From assembly GCA_016702545.1 (NCBI GenBank), contig JADJDT010000018.1, positions 1-64,000 of the forward strand: a DNA stretch of 64,000 bases. Direction: 5' to 3'. Shown in pieces: positions 45,224 to 54,027 of this stretch (positions are counted from its first letter, which is position 1; each line of letters starts with the position of its first letter). The notes beneath the pieces are model-generated. The model was not told the DNA's origin. It worked only from the letters and a program-made list of their open reading frames with translations, and did not search any database. The translations under genes and the position numbers were made by a program. The stretch comes from Pseudomonadota bacterium (GTDB lineage: Bacteria; Myxococcota_A; Polyangia; GCA-2747355).

Positions 45224-45295
45224 TTGGTCTGATCTCGTCGATCGGTCTGATCTCTTCGATCGGTCTGATCTCTTCGATCGGTCTGATCAATCTGG
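45224..45295. repeat. Tandem 18-bp repeat array (TCGGTCTGATCTCTTCGA)
   Basis: The unit TCGGTCTGATCTCTTCGA is exact at 45242-45259 and 45260-45277; 45224-45241 differs at two positions and 45278-45295 is a partial fourth unit. Looser GGTCTG and TGATGGTT copies continue on both sides. The array lies ~85-155 bp upstream of the OmpA gene start (leftward) in a 420 bp divergent intergenic region. Confidence 0.8.
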
Positions 45296-45418
45296 TCTAG
45301 CGAACTGGTCTGGTCGATCGAATCGCGAGCGGCCTCGGCACCCGCCGCGTCGACGCCTGTATGCAGACGCCGTACCACCGGCGCCTCCGGCGCGGACACT
45401 GACGAAAGGACTCCCTAC

Positions 45419-45454
45419 ATGCAACGATTTTCGGCCAGGTGGCGTGTGCTCTAG
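45419..45454 (+). CDS. 11-codon upstream ORF, in frame with the ABC exporter gene
   Basis: Short ORF MQRFSARWRVL ending in TAG. It has a better ribosome-binding site (GAAAGGA, 8 bases ahead) than the exporter gene that follows. It is in the same frame as the exporter, with no other stop in the 35 codons between its TAG and the ATG at 45560. It may be a regulatory leader peptide, or the true N-terminus of the exporter interrupted by a sequence error or amber stop. Confidence 0.35.
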   Translation: MQRFSARWRVL

Positions 45455-45559
45455 CCGCCCTCCCGAGGTCAGTCATCCCACCCCTTGCCGCACTCCGCGT
45501 GCGTCCCCATAATCCCGCGGTCGCCCGCGCAGCCGCGGGTAGGACGATGCGGACAAACC

Positions 45560-47812
45560 ATGGCGCCCGAGCACGAAGACGAACCCAGTGTCGGAAGTGG
45601 ATCCGGACGACCGGCGCCCGGGCACCCTTCGCGCTGCGGGGTCGAGGGCGTTTGGGTCGCGGCCGGAGGCGTGGCGCAGGAGCAGGCGGAGGAGAACCTG
45701 CGCTTGGTCCTCGGGCTCACGCTGGACCAGCTGGGGCTCCCCCGGGGGCCATCCCAAGCGGCTCGGACGCGATGCGTCGCGCCCGGAGCGGGGCTCGACG
45801 GGCCCTCCTGGCCGAGCGCCCTCGTCGAGCGCGCGTCTGAGCTGGGGGTCGAGGCTCGCGAGCTCCAGCTCTCCGTGCGGGACGCGGTCCAACTCGTCGA
45901 CGCCCAGGCGCCCCTGCTGGCCTGCACCACCACCGACGGCGGTGGCGCGCGTTGGCTGCTGATCACGGCGCGCCGCGGACAACGCCTCCGCACGGTCGTG
46001 ATCCAGCACGGTGCGGTGCGTCACCGCACCCTGAGCGCAGCGGACCTCGCCGCTCTGCTGGAGCTCGACGGAGCACGCCAGCCGACGGCCTGGCTCGCGC
46101 TCGAGAGCGCGCTGCCGCTCGAACCGCTGGGTGCGGGCCAGGAGGGTGTGGCGACCCCGCCCTCGCCGCTGCGGCGCCTGCGCGCCGCCCTGGCGCTCGA
46201 GCGCGAGACGCTGTGGGCGCTCGGCGTCTACGCCGCCTTCGCCGGCCTGCTGGCGCTGGCCATGCCGCTCACCGTGCAGGCGCTCGTCAACACCATCGCC
46301 TTCGGCGGGTTGCTCCAGCCCTTGGTCGTGCTGACGCTGCTGCTGCTCGTGGGGTTGGTCTTGGCCGGCGGCCTGCGCGTGCTCCAGAGCGTGGTCATCG
46401 AGCAGCTCCAGCGTCGCGTGCTGGTGCGGACCGTCGTCGATCTCGCCGCGCGCCTCCCGCGCGTCCGCGTCGGCGCCTTGGAGCAGTGCTACGCCCCCGA
46501 GCTGGTCAACCGCTTCTTCGAGGTCGTGACGCTGCAGAAGGCTACTGCGACCCTGCTCCTCGACGGGCTCGATCTGTCCCTGGCCGTCGTGATCGGCATC
46601 GTGATCCTGAGCTTCTACCATCCGCTGCTGCTGGCCTTCAGCGTGCTGCTGGTGGTCACTCTGGTGGGGATCGTGCTGCTCGGCGGGCGCGGCGCGATCG
46701 CCAGCAGCATCGACGAATCGCACGCCAAGTATGCGATCGCGGCCTGGCTCGAGGAGCTCGCGCGGCTCCCGCTGACCTTCCGCTCGCGACGCGCTGCCCG
46801 CACGGCCGCCGCACACGCCGATGCGCTCGCGTGCAGCTATCTGCGGGCCCGCGGCGGCCACTTCCGCCACGTCCTGCGTCAGATCGTCGGACTGATCGGC
46901 CTGCAGGTGCTCTTCAGCAGCGCCCTGCTCGCCGTGGGCGGGGCGCTGGTCTTCAAGGGGCAGCTGGCCCTCGGTCAGCTCGTCGCCGCCGAGCTGATCG
47001 TGGCGCTCGTCGTGGCGAGCCTGTCCAAGTTCGGCAAGCAGCTCGAGACCTTCTACGACCTCACAGCCGCGATCGACAAGCTCGGCAAGTTGATCGACCT
47101 GCCGCTCGAGCGTGCGGCCGGCGATCCCGCGCGAGGTGGAGCCGGAGCCGCGAGCGTCGCGCTCGAGAACCTGCGCCTATCGGGCCTCGGTTGCTCGGAG
47201 CAGGCCCTCAGTCTGCGCATCGCGGCGGGCGAACGGCTCGGCGTCACCGGCCCCAGCGGGAGCGGGAAGAGCCAGCTCCTCGACGCGATCTACGGGTTAC
47301 GTGCGCCCCGCGAGGGGGGGCGGATCATCGTCGACGGCGTCGATCTGCGCACGGTCGACCTGCCGCAGCTGCGCCAGGGCTTGGTGCTACTGCGGGGCGC
47401 TCAGGTCATCACCGGGACCATCGGCGACAACCTGCGGCTCCAGGGCGGCGAGCAGAGCCCTGCGGCCCTCAACGACGTGCTCGAGAGGGTCGGGCTCCTG
47501 CCGCTGATCCAGCGCCTTCCCGAGGGCCTCGACACGTCCCTCGGCTCCGAGGGAGCGCCGCTTTCTGCGGGGCAGCAGGTGCGTCTCGCCGTGGCCGGCG
47601 CGCTGCTCGGGGCGCCGCGGCTCCTGCTCGTCGACGGCCTGCTCGACGCGCTCGATCGGCCGGCGCGCGCCGCACTGATCGAGCTGCTCGCCGCGACCGA
47701 CGCCCCCTGCACGCTGGTAATCGTGAGCCAGCACGACGACGTGCTGCGTCGCTGCGACCGCACGCTGGCACTCGACGCCTGGCCTGAGCCCCCGCGAGAG
47801 GAGGCCCCGTGA
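45560..47812 (+). CDS. Type I-like ABC exporter with degenerate ATPase domain
   Basis: Half-transporter of about 750 residues. The first ~150 resemble a degenerate C39-like domain without a clear catalytic Cys. A six-helix membrane domain (~215-490) follows, with TLWALGVYAAFAGLLALAMPL at its start. The nucleotide-binding domain keeps Walker A GPSGSGKSQ (Lys570) but has lost other key residues: the signature is LSAGQ, Walker B ends in VDG instead of DE (Gly693 in place of the catalytic Glu), the Q-loop Gln is replaced (LLRGAQVITG) and the switch His position reads SQH. ATP may bind but hydrolysis is doubtful. The next two genes (HlyD- and TolC-like) overlap end to end, so the three form one system. 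The start is uncertain: RBS weak, TTG at 45485 also possible. Confidence 0.8.
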   Translation: MAPEHEDEPSVGSGSGRPAPGHPSRCGVEGVWVAAGGVAQEQAEENLRLVLGLTLDQLGLPRGPSQAARTRCVAPGAGLDGPSWPSALVERASELGVEARELQLSVRDAVQLVDAQAPLLACTTTDGGGARWLLITARRGQRLRTVVIQHGAVRHRTLSAADLAALLELDGARQPTAWLALESALPLEPLGAGQEGVATPPSPLRRLRAALALERETLWALGVYAAFAGLLALAMPLTVQALVNTIAFGGLLQPLVVLTLLLLVGLVLAGGLRVLQSVVIEQLQRRVLVRTVVDLAARLPRVRVGALEQCYAPELVNRFFEVVTLQKATATLLLDGLDLSLAVVIGIVILSFYHPLLLAFSVLLVVTLVGIVLLGGRGAIASSIDESHAKYAIAAWLEELARLPLTFRSRRAARTAAAHADALACSYLRARGGHFRHVLRQIVGLIGLQVLFSSALLAVGGALVFKGQLALGQLVAAELIVALVVASLSKFGKQLETFYDLTAAIDKLGKLIDLPLERAAGDPARGGAGAASVALENLRLSGLGCSEQALSLRIAAGERLGVTGPSGSGKSQLLDAIYGLRAPREGGRIIVDGVDLRTVDLPQLRQGLVLLRGAQVITGTIGDNLRLQGGEQSPAALNDVLERVGLLPLIQRLPEGLDTSLGSEGAPLSAGQQVRLAVAGALLGAPRLLLVDGLLDALDRPARAALIELLAATDAPCTLVIVSQHDDVLRRCDRTLALDAWPEPPREEAP

Positions 47813-49137
47813 GCGCGTCACACCCACTCACGGCGCCCGCCGCCGGTCGTCCTACGCTCAGCGCCATGCAGCTCGTGCGCGCGTCCCGGCAGGTGGCGCT
47901 CTCCGGGAAGCTGCTGCTGGCGCTGCTGCTGCTGCTCGGCGCGGCGATGCTCCTGCTGCCCTGGCAACAGACTTCGCCCGGCGAAGGACGCATCGTCGCC
48001 TACGCCCCCTCGGAGCGCGAGCAGCTCGTGGGAGCGCCGATCGGCGGTCGCATCCTCAAGTGGTGGGTCCACGAGGGCAGCCGGGTACGCCAGGGCGATC
48101 GCCTGGTCGAGCTCGCCGACAATGACCCTCTGATCCTCGAGCGCCTGCAGCAGGAACGCGACGCCACCGCCGCGCGCCTCGCGGCCAGGGAGGTGGCGAT
48201 CGGCGCCTACGAGCGCCAGATCGTCGCGCTGCGCTCGGCGCGCGAGCTCGAGCTGGCGGCGGCCGAAGCGCGCGTGCGCGTCGCGCAGAGCAAGGTCAAG
48301 GCCTCCGTGCAGGCGGCTGCGGCGGCCGGGGCAGCCGCGACCACCGCCGAGCTCAACGTCCAGCGCGTCAAGTCCCTCGCCGATCGCGGGCTGGCCTCGG
48401 AGCGGGACCGCGAGCTCGGCGTGCTGGCCCAGGCCAAGACCCAGACCGACAGCTTCGCCGCGCAAGCCAAGCTCGAGGCCGAGCGCAGCGAGGTGCTCGC
48501 CAAGCGCGCCGAGGTCTCGGGCAAGGGCGCCGAGCTGGACGCCAAGATCGCCAAGGTCAGCACCGAGCTGCAATCCGCCCTGGCGGAGGTCCAGAAGGTC
48601 CGTGGCGAGCTGTCCCAGGTCGAGGTGCGACGCGCACGGCAGGCCCACATGGTGGTGCGCGCAACGCGCGATGGATCGATCATGCGAGTCGTCGCGCGCG
48701 AGGGCGCGGAGTTCGTCAAGGCAGGAGACCCGCTCTTCCTCTTCGTACCGGACAGCGCTCGACGCGCCGTCGAGTTCTGGGTCGACGGCAATGACGCGCC
48801 GCTGATTCGCCCGGGGCGCCTGGTGCGGCTCCAGTTCGAGGGCTGGCCCGCAGTGCAGTTCAGCGGCTGGCCTTCGATCGCGGTGGGCACCTTCGGCGGT
48901 GAGGTCGCCTTCGTCGACGACGCGGCCGGAGACGGCGGACGCTTCCGCGTGGTCGTCGTTGCTGGCCGCGAGCGCTGGCCCGATGGCCGCTATCTGCGAC
49001 AGGGTGCCCGCGCGAACGGCTGGGTGCTGCTCGACCGGGTCAGCGTCGGCTACGAGCTTTGGCGCCGACTCAACGGCTTCCCGCCCCGTGTCGCACCGCC
49101 GGCGGCGGAAGCCAAGGCCGGGGGCAAGAGCGGCTGA
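47809..49137 (+). CDS. HlyD-type periplasmic adaptor of a type I-like exporter
   Basis: Membrane-fusion protein of 442 residues that links an inner-membrane exporter to an outer-membrane channel. One N-terminal transmembrane helix (LLLALLLLLGAAMLLLPW), then a split lipoyl/barrel-sandwich domain (GRIVAYAPSEREQLVGAPIGGRI; VRATRDGSIMRVVAREGAEF) around a long coiled coil of Ala/Glu/Lys-rich heptads (~100-280), then a beta-barrel domain ending near VLLDRVSVGYELWRRL. The GTG start overlaps the ABC gene's TGA (GTGA) and its own stop overlaps the next ATG (TGATG), so the three subunits are coupled. Confidence 0.88.
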   Translation: MSASHPLTAPAAGRPTLSAMQLVRASRQVALSGKLLLALLLLLGAAMLLLPWQQTSPGEGRIVAYAPSEREQLVGAPIGGRILKWWVHEGSRVRQGDRLVELADNDPLILERLQQERDATAARLAAREVAIGAYERQIVALRSARELELAAAEARVRVAQSKVKASVQAAAAAGAAATTAELNVQRVKSLADRGLASERDRELGVLAQAKTQTDSFAAQAKLEAERSEVLAKRAEVSGKGAELDAKIAKVSTELQSALAEVQKVRGELSQVEVRRARQAHMVVRATRDGSIMRVVAREGAEFVKAGDPLFLFVPDSARRAVEFWVDGNDAPLIRPGRLVRLQFEGWPAVQFSGWPSIAVGTFGGEVAFVDDAAGDGGRFRVVVVAGRERWPDGRYLRQGARANGWVLLDRVSVGYELWRRLNGFPPRVAPPAAEAKAGGKSG

Positions 49138-50642
49138 TGCGGCGGCCTGGTCGTCAGCACCGCGGCCCGCTGCGGTCTGCCGGGGCCTCGCTCTCGCTCT
49201 GGGCGCTGGTGCTGCTGCGCGCTGGTCCCGCCACACCACAGGTTGCCGCACCAACGCGCGTGACCGCACCGGCGCCGCCCGCCGACGCGCACGCACTGAC
49301 TCTCGCCGAGGTGCTCGAGGTCGTCGCGCGCCAGCACCCGTTGATCGAGGCGTCGGTGCAGAAGCTGCGCCAGGCCGAGGGCAAGCTGGTGCAGGCGGAG
49401 GGGGGCTTCGACACCGAGCTGGTCGCCGAGGGCGGCTGGCTGCCCCACGCGGACTACGAGCACGGCGTCGCGAGCGTGACGCTGAGCCAGCCGACACCCT
49501 TCTGGGGCGCGCGGCTCTTCGGGCGTTGGCGCATCGGGCGCGGCGACTTCCCGGTCTACAAGGAGGGCGACGCCACCGCCGAGGCGGGCGAGGCCCGCGC
49601 CGGGATCGAGCTGCCGCTGCTGCGCGACGGACCGATCGACGCCCGACGGGCCCAGCTGCAGCAGGGCCGGCTGCGGCGCGATGCGGCCCGGCTGGGCGTG
49701 AGCGCGCTGCGCATCGAGCTGCGGCGCCAGGCCGCGCATCGCTATTGGGACTGGGTGGCGGCCGGCCTCAAGCTCGAGGTCGAGCGCCAGCTGCTCCAGA
49801 TCGCCCGCCAGCGCGACGCCGCGCTCCGCTCGCGCGTGGCGCGTGGCGACCTGCCCGCGATCGAGGTGCTCGACAACCGGCGCACTATACTGATGCGCGA
49901 GGGGAGCGTGGTCCGCGCGCGGCGCAAGTTCGAGCAGAGCGCGATCAAGCTCTCCCTCTTCCTGCGCGACGCGAGCGCTCGGCCCGTGCGGCCCGGGCTG
50001 GAGCGCCTGCCGGCGGCCGCACCACCCCTACCCGCGCCGCTCGAGCCGCGCCCGATCGCCGAGGACCTTCGCACCGCCCTCGGTCAGCGCCCCGACCTGC
50101 AACAGCTCGCGCTCGCGCTGGCCGACAACGAGGTCGAGGGGCGCCTCTCCGCCAACCAGCGCTGGCCGCGCTTGGCCGCCATCGTCGGCCTCGGCGTCGA
50201 CGTCGGCGACGAGCGCTATCGCGACCGGCGCAGCGAGCTGGGGTTGGGCTTCAAGCTCGAATGGCCGCTGCTGATGCGCAAGGCCAGCGGCGGCCTGCTG
50301 CGAGCCGAGGCGCGCCAGCGCGAGCTCCAGGCCCGGCAGCGCTTGCTGCGCGACGAGGTGGAGGCCCAGATCCGCGACGCGCGCTCCGCCATCGAGGCGG
50401 CGCGCCAGCGCGCCGAGGCGGCGCGCGACGAGCGCGAGGTGGCGCACCAGGTCGAGGCGGCCGAGCGCGAGCGGCTGGAGTTCGGCGCCGGGACCCTGCT
50501 CACCGTCAACCTGCGCGAGCTCGCCGCGGCGAAGGCCGACAAGCGCGCGATCGACGCCGCGACCACCTGTCGCCGAGCGCTCGCCGACTACGAAGCGGTG
50601 CTGGCGACGGTCGAGGCGACGGCGGGGCCCGGCGCGCGCTGA
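49137..50642 (+). CDS. TolC-family outer-membrane channel
   Basis: Outer-membrane efflux protein of 501 residues, third gene of the type I-like operon. A signal peptide (ASLSLWALVLLRAGPATPQ) is followed by two TolC-type halves rich in long helices: LTLAEVLEVVARQHPLIEAS at the start of the first, LRTALGQRPDLQQLALALADNEV at the start of the second, and long Ala/Arg/Glu helices (LLRDEVEAQIRDARSAIEAARQ). The ATG at 49137 lies in a TGATG overlap with the HlyD gene. With the adaptor and the ABC protein it makes a complete tripartite exporter. No substrate gene with RTX repeats is near. Confidence 0.86.
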   Translation: MRRPGRQHRGPLRSAGASLSLWALVLLRAGPATPQVAAPTRVTAPAPPADAHALTLAEVLEVVARQHPLIEASVQKLRQAEGKLVQAEGGFDTELVAEGGWLPHADYEHGVASVTLSQPTPFWGARLFGRWRIGRGDFPVYKEGDATAEAGEARAGIELPLLRDGPIDARRAQLQQGRLRRDAARLGVSALRIELRRQAAHRYWDWVAAGLKLEVERQLLQIARQRDAALRSRVARGDLPAIEVLDNRRTILMREGSVVRARRKFEQSAIKLSLFLRDASARPVRPGLERLPAAAPPLPAPLEPRPIAEDLRTALGQRPDLQQLALALADNEVEGRLSANQRWPRLAAIVGLGVDVGDERYRDRRSELGLGFKLEWPLLMRKASGGLLRAEARQRELQARQRLLRDEVEAQIRDARSAIEAARQRAEAARDEREVAHQVEAAERERLEFGAGTLLTVNLRELAAAKADKRAIDAATTCRRALADYEAVLATVEATAGPGAR

Positions 50643-50794
50643 AGAGCAGCGCTGTCCATCCATCTACTGCGCCGCGCCAGCGCAGGGGCGCCTCCGCGGC
50701 GATCGCCGACCCTCGGCCGTGGCGCTCGCTGCGCTTGGGGTTGCGTCTCGCGCCGGCTCGGGCGAGAAACGGGCACCGACAAGGGAGACACGGC

Positions 50795-51163
50795 ATGGCC
50801 CAGCTGGACAACACCCCCGTCGCCGAGTGCGCGAACTGCCAGCAGCGGATGAGTGTGCGCGAGCTGGTCGAGGATCCGCAGTACCTGCCCCAGGGCATGC
50901 GCTTCGCGGGCACCGGGATCGACCGCAACGAGCTCTTCTTCCAGCACTGCCGCCCGGGCTGCGGCGCGACCTTCGCCGTCCCGGCGCTCTACTTCGCGCC
51001 GCTGATCGACGAGCACCTCACGCCTGCCGTCCCCGTCGACAGCGACGACTGCGGGCGCCACTGCTTCGCGGTCGAGGATCTCTCGGCCTGCGAGCACGCC
51101 TGCCTCTACGCCCCCTTCCGTCGCCTGCTGCTGCGCCTGCGCCAGGACAAAGCCGCCGTCTGA
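50795..51163 (+). CDS. Small Cys-rich protein, putative metal binding
   Basis: 122-residue cytoplasmic protein with eight Cys in pairs: ECANCQQRM, HCRPGCGATF, DDCGRHC and SACEHACLY. The first pair resembles a zinc ribbon half (CxxC), and the last four could hold a second site. No signal peptide. The ATG is preceded by AAGGGAGA. I do not recognise the family. It stands alone, 152 bp after the TolC gene and convergent with the DUF2721 gene. Confidence 0.6.
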   Translation: MAQLDNTPVAECANCQQRMSVRELVEDPQYLPQGMRFAGTGIDRNELFFQHCRPGCGATFAVPALYFAPLIDEHLTPAVPVDSDDCGRHCFAVEDLSACEHACLYAPFRRLLLRLRQDKAAV

Positions 51164-51192
51164 GCCCGGCAGGCCAGCGGCGAGAGTGGCGC

Positions 51193-51669
51193 TCAGCCGT
51201 CGCTCTGCGCGTCGAGCTCGACGACGCGGTAGGACCGGCGCAGATCGATCGCGGCGAAGGTCACGCCGAGCAACACCACCAGCATGCCGCCCAGGAAGGT
51301 CGTCGTCGCGGCGATCCGCAGCAGCGCCGAGTCGGTGGCGAGCTGGACACCGATGCCGACAGAGGTCAGCACGAACATGCCGACCGCCAGGTGCAGACAG
51401 AGCACGGCGTTGCGCAAGCACCGCATGCGCTCGAGCAGCGCACGCGTCTGCCGCAGCACGCTCTCCAGCCGCGGCTGCTCGGCCGTACTCGGCACCGCCT
51501 GCTGGGCCTGGGCCACGCGCAGGCGGCGCCGCTCGTCGTTGAGCAGGCGAACTCGGTTAATCGTGGCCGAGTAGCGGTTGCTGACCGTCAGCAGCAGCAG
51601 CCCGACGGCCGAAATGGCGACAGCGGGCGTGAGCATGGCCTGAACGGCATCGACGGTAGAGGCTGGCAT
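51193..51669 (-). CDS. DUF2721 family membrane protein
   Basis: 158-residue membrane protein with three predicted helices (AMLTPAVAISAVGLLLLTVSN; LCLHLAVGMFVLTSVGIGV; ATTTFLGGMLVVLLGVTFAAI). The N-terminal MLTPAVAISAVGLLLL..NRYSATINRVRLL is the DUF2721 hallmark, where the conserved R-x-R-LL follows the first helix. Function unknown for the family. Convergent with the Cys-rich gene (29 bp gap) and 56 bp behind tgt's 3' end. Confidence 0.8.
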   Translation of the reverse strand: MPASTVDAVQAMLTPAVAISAVGLLLLTVSNRYSATINRVRLLNDERRRLRVAQAQQAVPSTAEQPRLESVLRQTRALLERMRCLRNAVLCLHLAVGMFVLTSVGIGVQLATDSALLRIAATTTFLGGMLVVLLGVTFAAIDLRRSYRVVELDAQSDG

Positions 51670-51725
51670 CCTGGCTCCCTATCAACGCGGGGCACGCCGA
51701 TGGCCGGCGCGACCCGCGCCACCAA

Positions 51726-52844
51726 TCAACCCCGATCGGCGGCCGCGCGCCGGGCGAAGAACTCGGCGGCGAAGGCCGCGTAACGGCCACAGCGGATGGC
51801 CGCGCGCGCCTGTCGCACCAGCTCGACGACGACGTGGACGTTATGCAGCGTCGCCAGCCTGCTGTACAGCAGCTCGCGCGCGACATAGAGGTGCCGCAGG
51901 TAGGCGCGGCTGTAGCGCGCGCAGACCTTACAGCCGCAGCCTTCGTCGATCGGCCGGTCCTCCAGGCGGTGGCGGGCGTTGGAGATCACGATCCGCCCCT
52001 CGGCGGTGAAGAGCTGGCCGTTGCGGGCGTTGCGCGTCGGCATCACGCAGTCGAACATATCGACGCCGGCGCCGATCGCGCGCACCAGGTCCTCGGGCCG
52101 CCCCACCCCCATCAGGTAGCGCGGCGCGCCCTCCGGCAGGCGCGGGGCCACCTCGGCCACCACCTCGTGCATGCGCTCGTTGGCCTCACCGACCGACAGC
52201 CCGCCGAGGGCGAAGCCCTCGAAGGGCAGCGCGGCGATGGCCTCGAGGTGGCGCCGCCGCAAGGTCAGATCCGTCCCGCCCTGGACGATGCCGAAGCGCA
52301 CCTGGTGCGGCGGGCGCTCGACGGCCAGGCAGCGCCGGGCCCAGCGTGTGGTGCGCTCCATCGCCTCCTCGATCGCGGCCGGCGCGGCGTCCGCGGGTGG
52401 GCAGTGGTCGAAGGCCATCGCGATGTCCGCGCCGAGCGCGGCCTGGACGGCCATCGAGGTCTCCGGGTCGAGGAAGTGCGGCGAGCCATCGATGTGCGAG
52501 CGATAGGCGACCCCGGCGTCGTCGATGCGCATCAACGCGCGCAGGCTGAAGACCTGGAAGCCGCCCGAGTCGGTCAGCAGCAGGTGCGGCCAGCCCATGA
52601 AGCGGTGCAAGCCACCGCAGTGCTGCACCACGTCGGTGCCGGGGCGCAGCGCCAGATGGTAGGCGTTGCCCAAGACCACCCGCACGCCGAGCGCTTCGAG
52701 CTCGCCCACCTCCAGCGCCTTGACGGTCGCCAGCGTGCCGACCGGCATGAACACGGGCGTGTCGAAACCACCGCGCGGCAAGGTCACGCGCGCCGCGCGC
52801 GCCGCCCCGTCGCGCGCCTCGATCTCGAACTGCAGCCGGCTCAT
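51726..52844 (-). CDS. tgt: tRNA-guanine transglycosylase
   Basis: Queuosine-pathway enzyme that swaps guanine-34 for preQ1 in GUN-anticodon tRNAs. 372 residues. Key parts are present: GNAYHLALRPG, the active-site LTDSGGFQVFSL, HCPPADAAP, GIVQGG, LGGLSVGEA, the nucleophile Asp in MFDCVMPTRNARNGQLFT, and the zinc site CGCKVCARYSRAYLRHLY with the following His. The ATG at 52844 begins the family N-terminus. queA lies just upstream on the same strand (68 bp), so both probably share a transcript. Confidence 0.95.
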   Translation of the reverse strand: MSRLQFEIEARDGAARAARVTLPRGGFDTPVFMPVGTLATVKALEVGELEALGVRVVLGNAYHLALRPGTDVVQHCGGLHRFMGWPHLLLTDSGGFQVFSLRALMRIDDAGVAYRSHIDGSPHFLDPETSMAVQAALGADIAMAFDHCPPADAAPAAIEEAMERTTRWARRCLAVERPPHQVRFGIVQGGTDLTLRRRHLEAIAALPFEGFALGGLSVGEANERMHEVVAEVAPRLPEGAPRYLMGVGRPEDLVRAIGAGVDMFDCVMPTRNARNGQLFTAEGRIVISNARHRLEDRPIDEGCGCKVCARYSRAYLRHLYVARELLYSRLATLHNVHVVVELVRQARAAIRCGRYAAFAAEFFARRAAADRG

Positions 52845-52912
52845 CGGCGCGCACCCTACAGCGTTCCGCGCGCCGCCTCCAGTGCCACAACGCGTCACCG
52901 CGTGCCGTGGCG

Positions 52913-53959
52913 TCAGACGATCAACATCGCGTCGCCGTAGCTGTAGAAGCGGTAGCCCGCGGCGACCGCCGCGCGGTAGGCCGCCAGCACGCGCTCGCGA
53001 CCGGCCAGCGCGCAGACCAGCAACAGCAGCGTCGAACGCGGCAGGTGGAAGTTGGTCAGCAGCGCGTCGACGGCGACGAAGCGATGGCCCGGGCGAATGA
53101 AGAGCTCGGTGCGCCCCTGCCCCGCCGCTCCGCCGGTCGTCTCTAGCGCCCGCACCACCGTAGTGCCGACCGCCACCACCGCTCGCCCCGCGGAGCGGGC
53201 CGTCGCGATCGCCGCGGCCGTCGCCTCCGGGATGCTGAAGCGCTCGCCCTCCACCTGATGGGCGTCGAGGTCGCCGTCGCGGATCGGCAGGAAGGTCGCC
53301 GCACCGACGTGCAGCGTCACCTTCGCCAAGGTCGCCCCGCTGGCCTCCAGCCGGGCCACGAGCTCGGGGGTGAAGTGCAGCCCGGCCGTGGGCGCGGCGA
53401 TCGCCCCAGGCGCCGCGGCGAAGATCGTCTGATAGCGTTGCGTGTCGCTGGCCTCGGCCGGCCGCGCGAGGTAGGGCGGCAGGGGGATCGCGCCGCACGC
53501 TTCGATCACCGCCTCGTCCTCGAGCTCGACCTCGCAGCGCCCGCCCTGGGGTGCCGTGACGATCCGCACGCACCCCACCGCCGGCGCCGCGGCACCGCCC
53601 GCGGCGTTGGCGCCGCCCGCCGGCGCCGCGAGCGTCAGCCTTTCACCCATGCGCAGCCGCTTGGCGCCCCGCAGCATGCACGACCAGCGTCGGGGCTCGC
53701 GCCGCTCGATCAGCAGCAGCTCGACGCTCCCACCGGTGGCGCGCCGCGCCAGCAACCGGGCCGGAATCACGCGCGTGTCATTCACCACCAGCAGCGATCC
53801 CGGAGGCAGGAGCTGCGGCAGGTCGACGATCGGGTGGTGGGTCAGGGCGCCGGTCTTGCGATCGAGTCGCAGCAGGCGGCCCCCGTCACGCTGCGCCGGT
53901 GGATAGCGCGCGATCGCCGCCGGTGGCAGCTCGTAATCGAAGTCGTCGAGGAGGAGCAC
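52913..53959 (-). CDS. queA: S-adenosylmethionine:tRNA ribosyltransferase-isomerase
   Basis: Queuosine-pathway enzyme that makes epoxyqueuosine from preQ1-tRNA using the ribosyl part of SAM. 348 residues, normal length. Hallmarks: DDFDYELPPAAIARYPP at the N-terminus, VVNDTRVIPARL, IPLPPYLAR, YQTIFAAAPGAIAAPTAGLHFT, HVGAATFLPI, FIRPGHRF and TNFHLPRSTLL. Starts with GTG at 53959. Placed directly upstream of tgt as in many bacteria. An Ala/Gly insertion (~110-125) is unremarkable. Confidence 0.94.
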   Translation of the reverse strand: MLLLDDFDYELPPAAIARYPPAQRDGGRLLRLDRKTGALTHHPIVDLPQLLPPGSLLVVNDTRVIPARLLARRATGGSVELLLIERREPRRWSCMLRGAKRLRMGERLTLAAPAGGANAAGGAAAPAVGCVRIVTAPQGGRCEVELEDEAVIEACGAIPLPPYLARPAEASDTQRYQTIFAAAPGAIAAPTAGLHFTPELVARLEASGATLAKVTLHVGAATFLPIRDGDLDAHQVEGERFSIPEATAAAIATARSAGRAVVAVGTTVVRALETTGGAAGQGRTELFIRPGHRFVAVDALLTNFHLPRSTLLLLVCALAGRERVLAAYRAAVAAGYRFYSYGDAMLIV

Positions 53960-54027
53960 GCGCGATCCCTGCTGCGATCAGCGGGGCGCCGGAGCCGAGG
54001 CCGCCCGGGAGACGGTCTCGTGCGGCG

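Noticed and set aside
45224..45295. 18-bp tandem array as a CRISPR or as coding N-terminus of the OmpA protein
   Set aside because: Units are directly adjacent with no spacers. The coding reading gives a QTDRRD repeat before a good signal peptide, which is implausible.
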